Shown in pieces: positions 40,459 to 42,113 of a stretch of 42,113 nucleotides of DNA (within the stretch, counting starts at the first letter, position 1; the number at the start of each line of letters is the position of its first letter). The DNA lies in assembly GCA_003635265.1 (NCBI GenBank), contig PYIZ01000014.1, positions 1 to 42,113 of the forward strand. The letters run 5' to 3'. The position numbers were made by a program, and so were the translations under genes. The notes under the pieces were generated by a model. It saw nothing but the letters and a program-made list of their open reading frames with translations, searched no databases and was not told the DNA's origin. The DNA comes from Candidatus Poribacteria bacterium. Its GTDB lineage: Bacteria > Poribacteria > WGA-4E > PCPOR2b.

Positions 40459-40926
40459 TTACGGTTCAGGGTGGATCGGGTCAACCCAATAGACTTCCTC
40501 CGGCGGCTCTACTGGCTCGATATCCAAATTGATAACAATTGGTTCCTGGTCACTTCGCACCAAGACGCAGGAGAGCGGTTCATCTGTGCTAGCGTTAATT
40601 TCTTGGTGTGGCACGAAAGGCGGTACATAGATGAAATCACCCGGTCCCGCCTCTGCGACAAACTCAAGCTCCTCGCCCCATCGCATACGCGCGCATCCGT
40701 TCACGACATAAATCACGCTCTCCAACGCGCCATGATGGTGTGCACCAGTTTTAGCGTTCGGTTGAATGTTCACCGTACCAGCCCAGAGTTTGTCAGATCC
40801 AGCGGTCGCACGATTGATGGCAGCGGCACGGGTCATGCCGGGCGTCTGCGGCGTATTTACGTCAAGCTGATCGCTGCGGACAATCCTTACTCCACTGTCC
40901 CGCCAATTCACGACATCATTTGCCAT
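40459..40926 (-). CDS. Cupin-domain protein
   Basis: A 155-residue single-domain cupin. Motif 1 is GAHHHGALESVIYVVNG with the metal-binding His-His...Glu, motif 2 is GDFIYVPPFVPHQEI with the last His. The N-terminus (WRDSGVRIVRSDQLDVNTPQ) and the C-terminal acidic tail (NLDIEPVEPPEEVYWVDPIH) flank it. Substrate is unknown; related single-domain cupins include isomerases and dioxygenases. It starts one base after the gyrB stop and ends 13 bp before the first tiny gene, so it is embedded in the gyr operon. Confidence 0.88.
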   Translation of the reverse strand: MANDVVNWRDSGVRIVRSDQLDVNTPQTPGMTRAAAINRATAGSDKLWAGTVNIQPNAKTGAHHHGALESVIYVVNGCARMRWGEELEFVAEAGPGDFIYVPPFVPHQEINASTDEPLSCVLVRSDQEPIVINLDIEPVEPPEEVYWVDPIHPEP

Positions 40927-40927
40927 T

Positions 40928-42113
40928 TTACGCCCCGTATAGGTCGAGATTTACCTGACTCCCATACTTCTCAATAAAGACACGCCGTGGATCAACATCA
41001 TCGCCCATGAGTAGGGTAAACATCCGATCCGCCTCGACAGCATCCTCCATCTTGACCTGAAGCAGAACTCGTGATTCACGGTCCATGGTCGTGTCTTTCA
41101 ACTGCTCTGCGTTCATCTCTGCAAGCCCTTTGTAGCGGGTAATATTGATACCGCGTCGCCCGATGTCCTCAATCACACCCAGCATATCCCATACGGTATT
41201 CGATTTTCGAGGCTCCCGGTCACCATCCCGGATGGTAAAGGTTGAACTACCGTTACTACTCTCGACCCCATTTGAGCGATCGAAATCGTGAGGCAATATG
41301 TCAAATTTGTTTAATCCATCAATGAGGTTATCCAGCTCTCGGATTTCAGACATATCTGAGACATCTTCAACCACCGTCTCGCTCGTGTCCTCAAGATCTT
41401 CGAGTTCCATTTCCAGTTGAGAATTTGTATTCTGTTCAATCAACTGATCGATCTCCTCATCCTCAAAACGGTAGAATTCGCCTCTGTCGGTTTGAACTCG
41501 GAATAACGCGACGGTCTCTTCTCCCCGGAAACGTTGACCAAAAATGCGATCTGTATCAATCCCTTTTCGCCCTAATTCGCTTAATGAGCTCTCAATTTTT
41601 CGGATGGTCTCAAGAATTGTGCGAAACTGTTTTTCTGTGTACGGTCTCTCACGCCGACTGTTGGTCAGTTTGGCACTTTCCATCGAAGCCTCCAAGAGGT
41701 AATCATTCATCTGTTCGTCGCTTTGGAGGTATTGGGCGCGACGTCCCTTTCGGATTTGATATAGCGGTGGTTGAGCGATGTAGAGATGTCCATCCTCAAT
41801 CAATTGGGGCATCTGACGAAAGAAGAAAGTCAAGAGCAAGGTCCGGATATGTGCGCCATCGACATCAGCATCAGCCATAATAATCACCTTGCTATAGCGC
41901 AACTTCTCCAGTGTAAAATCTTCTTGACCTATCCCCGTCCCCAACATGGTGACGATGTCAATGATCTGTTCGTTCTTGAGAATCTTATCTAACCGTGCCT
42001 TAGCAACGTTGATGCCTTTTCCCTTCAACGGCAATATCGCTTGAAAGCGCCGGTCCCGTCCTTGCTTTGCTGTTCCACCGGCTGAATCGCCTTCAACGAG
42101 AAATGCTTCGCAC
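40928..42113 (-). CDS. gyrB: DNA gyrase subunit B, C-terminal part (cut by window edge)
   Basis: The frame is open to the right edge, so the N-terminal ATPase part is missing. The visible part opens in the TOPRIM domain: [20 protein letters not shown], then [36 protein letters not shown] and [15 protein letters not shown]. The C-terminal tail reads [28 protein letters not shown] and [15 protein letters not shown], as in all GyrB/ParE. Between them lies a longer, acidic insert ([18 protein letters not shown] and on). The adjacent gyrA supports GyrB rather than ParE. The cupin gene starts one base after its stop. Confidence 0.95.
   Translation of the reverse strand, partial: CEAFLVEGDSAGGTAKQGRDRRFQAILPLKGKGINVAKARLDKILKNEQIIDIVTMLGTGIGQEDFTLEKLRYSKVIIMADADVDGAHIRTLLLTFFFRQMPQLIEDGHLYIAQPPLYQIRKGRRAQYLQSDEQMNDYLLEASMESAKLTNSRRERPYTEKQFRTILETIRKIESSLSELGRKGIDTDRIFGQRFRGEETVALFRVQTDRGEFYRFEDEEIDQLIEQNTNSQLEMELEDLEDTSETVVEDVSDMSEIRELDNLIDGLNKFDILPHDFDRSNGVESSNGSSTFTIRDGDREPRKSNTVWDMLGVIEDIGRRGINITRYKGLAEMNAEQLKDTTMDRESRVLLQVKMEDAVEADRMFTLLMGDDVDPRRVFIEKYGSQVNLDLYGA

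Overview
The window looks like a chromosomal segment of an uncultivated, probably marine, Gram-negative bacterium of the Candidatus Poribacteria type or a close relative. This is an inference from gene content: three divergent phytanoyl-CoA-dioxygenase-like proteins, a sulfatase, three Asp-box or propeller proteins of the sialidase or glycosidase kind, a membrane dipeptidase, an M28 peptidase with a FlgD/T9SS-like C-terminal domain, an outer-membrane PorV/PorQ-like barrel, and many short palindromic intergenic repeats. Base composition is near 50 percent GC by eye. No rRNA, tRNA or CRISPR array was seen.

Layout. 1-882 is the right part of an IS200/IS605-type element with a tnpB gene. 960-1922 is a lone MDR dehydrogenase. 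4334-1958 (minus) is a TPR-protease, cvpA, rsmE run. 4464-4893 is a 430-bp non-autonomous relative of the tnpB element. 6773-5045 (minus) is an ECF sigma factor followed by a two-FHA protein and a good rho-independent terminator. 7502-6945 is a zinc-ribbon, histone-like basic protein behind a palindromic operator. 9561-7637 holds a TPR protein and citramalate synthase. 9841-24824 is an accessory catabolic region with genes on both strands: HpcH/HpaI aldolase, three PhyH-type dioxygenases, two propeller enzymes, sulfatase, M28 peptidase, SDR, Gfo/Idh/MocA oxidoreductase and M19 dipeptidase, which together suggest scavenging of modified sugars and peptides.

From 26614 to the right edge nearly everything is on the minus strand: an ABC-F ATPase, a GcvH-like protein that has lost its lipoyl lysine, an IMPACT/YigZ protein, a DUF2283 protein with a toxin-like partner, an outer-membrane barrel, folP and ftsH. 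These are followed by a second 426-bp non-autonomous element, an Asp-box propeller protein, and a gyrB - cupin - two tiny overlapping genes - gyrA - TPR - zincin run. gyrB is cut by the right edge.

The most unusual content is the pair of ~430-bp elements (4464-4893 and 32534-32959). They share both ends, an internal sigma70-like promoter and a chain of hairpins. One stem has been almost completely rewritten between copies while staying paired, and the 3' part matches the end and 3' flank of the nearby tnpB gene, including a 17-nt identical block over its stop codon. They look like stand-alone, promoter-driven TnpB guide-RNA (reRNA/omega-RNA) loci that ride on the same transposon ends. Other points of interest are the lipoyl-less GcvH, the sigma/FHA pair that may be a phospho-regulated sigma/anti-sigma system, a 64-nt palindrome at 33153-33216, and a dispersed CGTAAAACGTGATGCGT repeat that lies in the N-terminal coding region of several genes.
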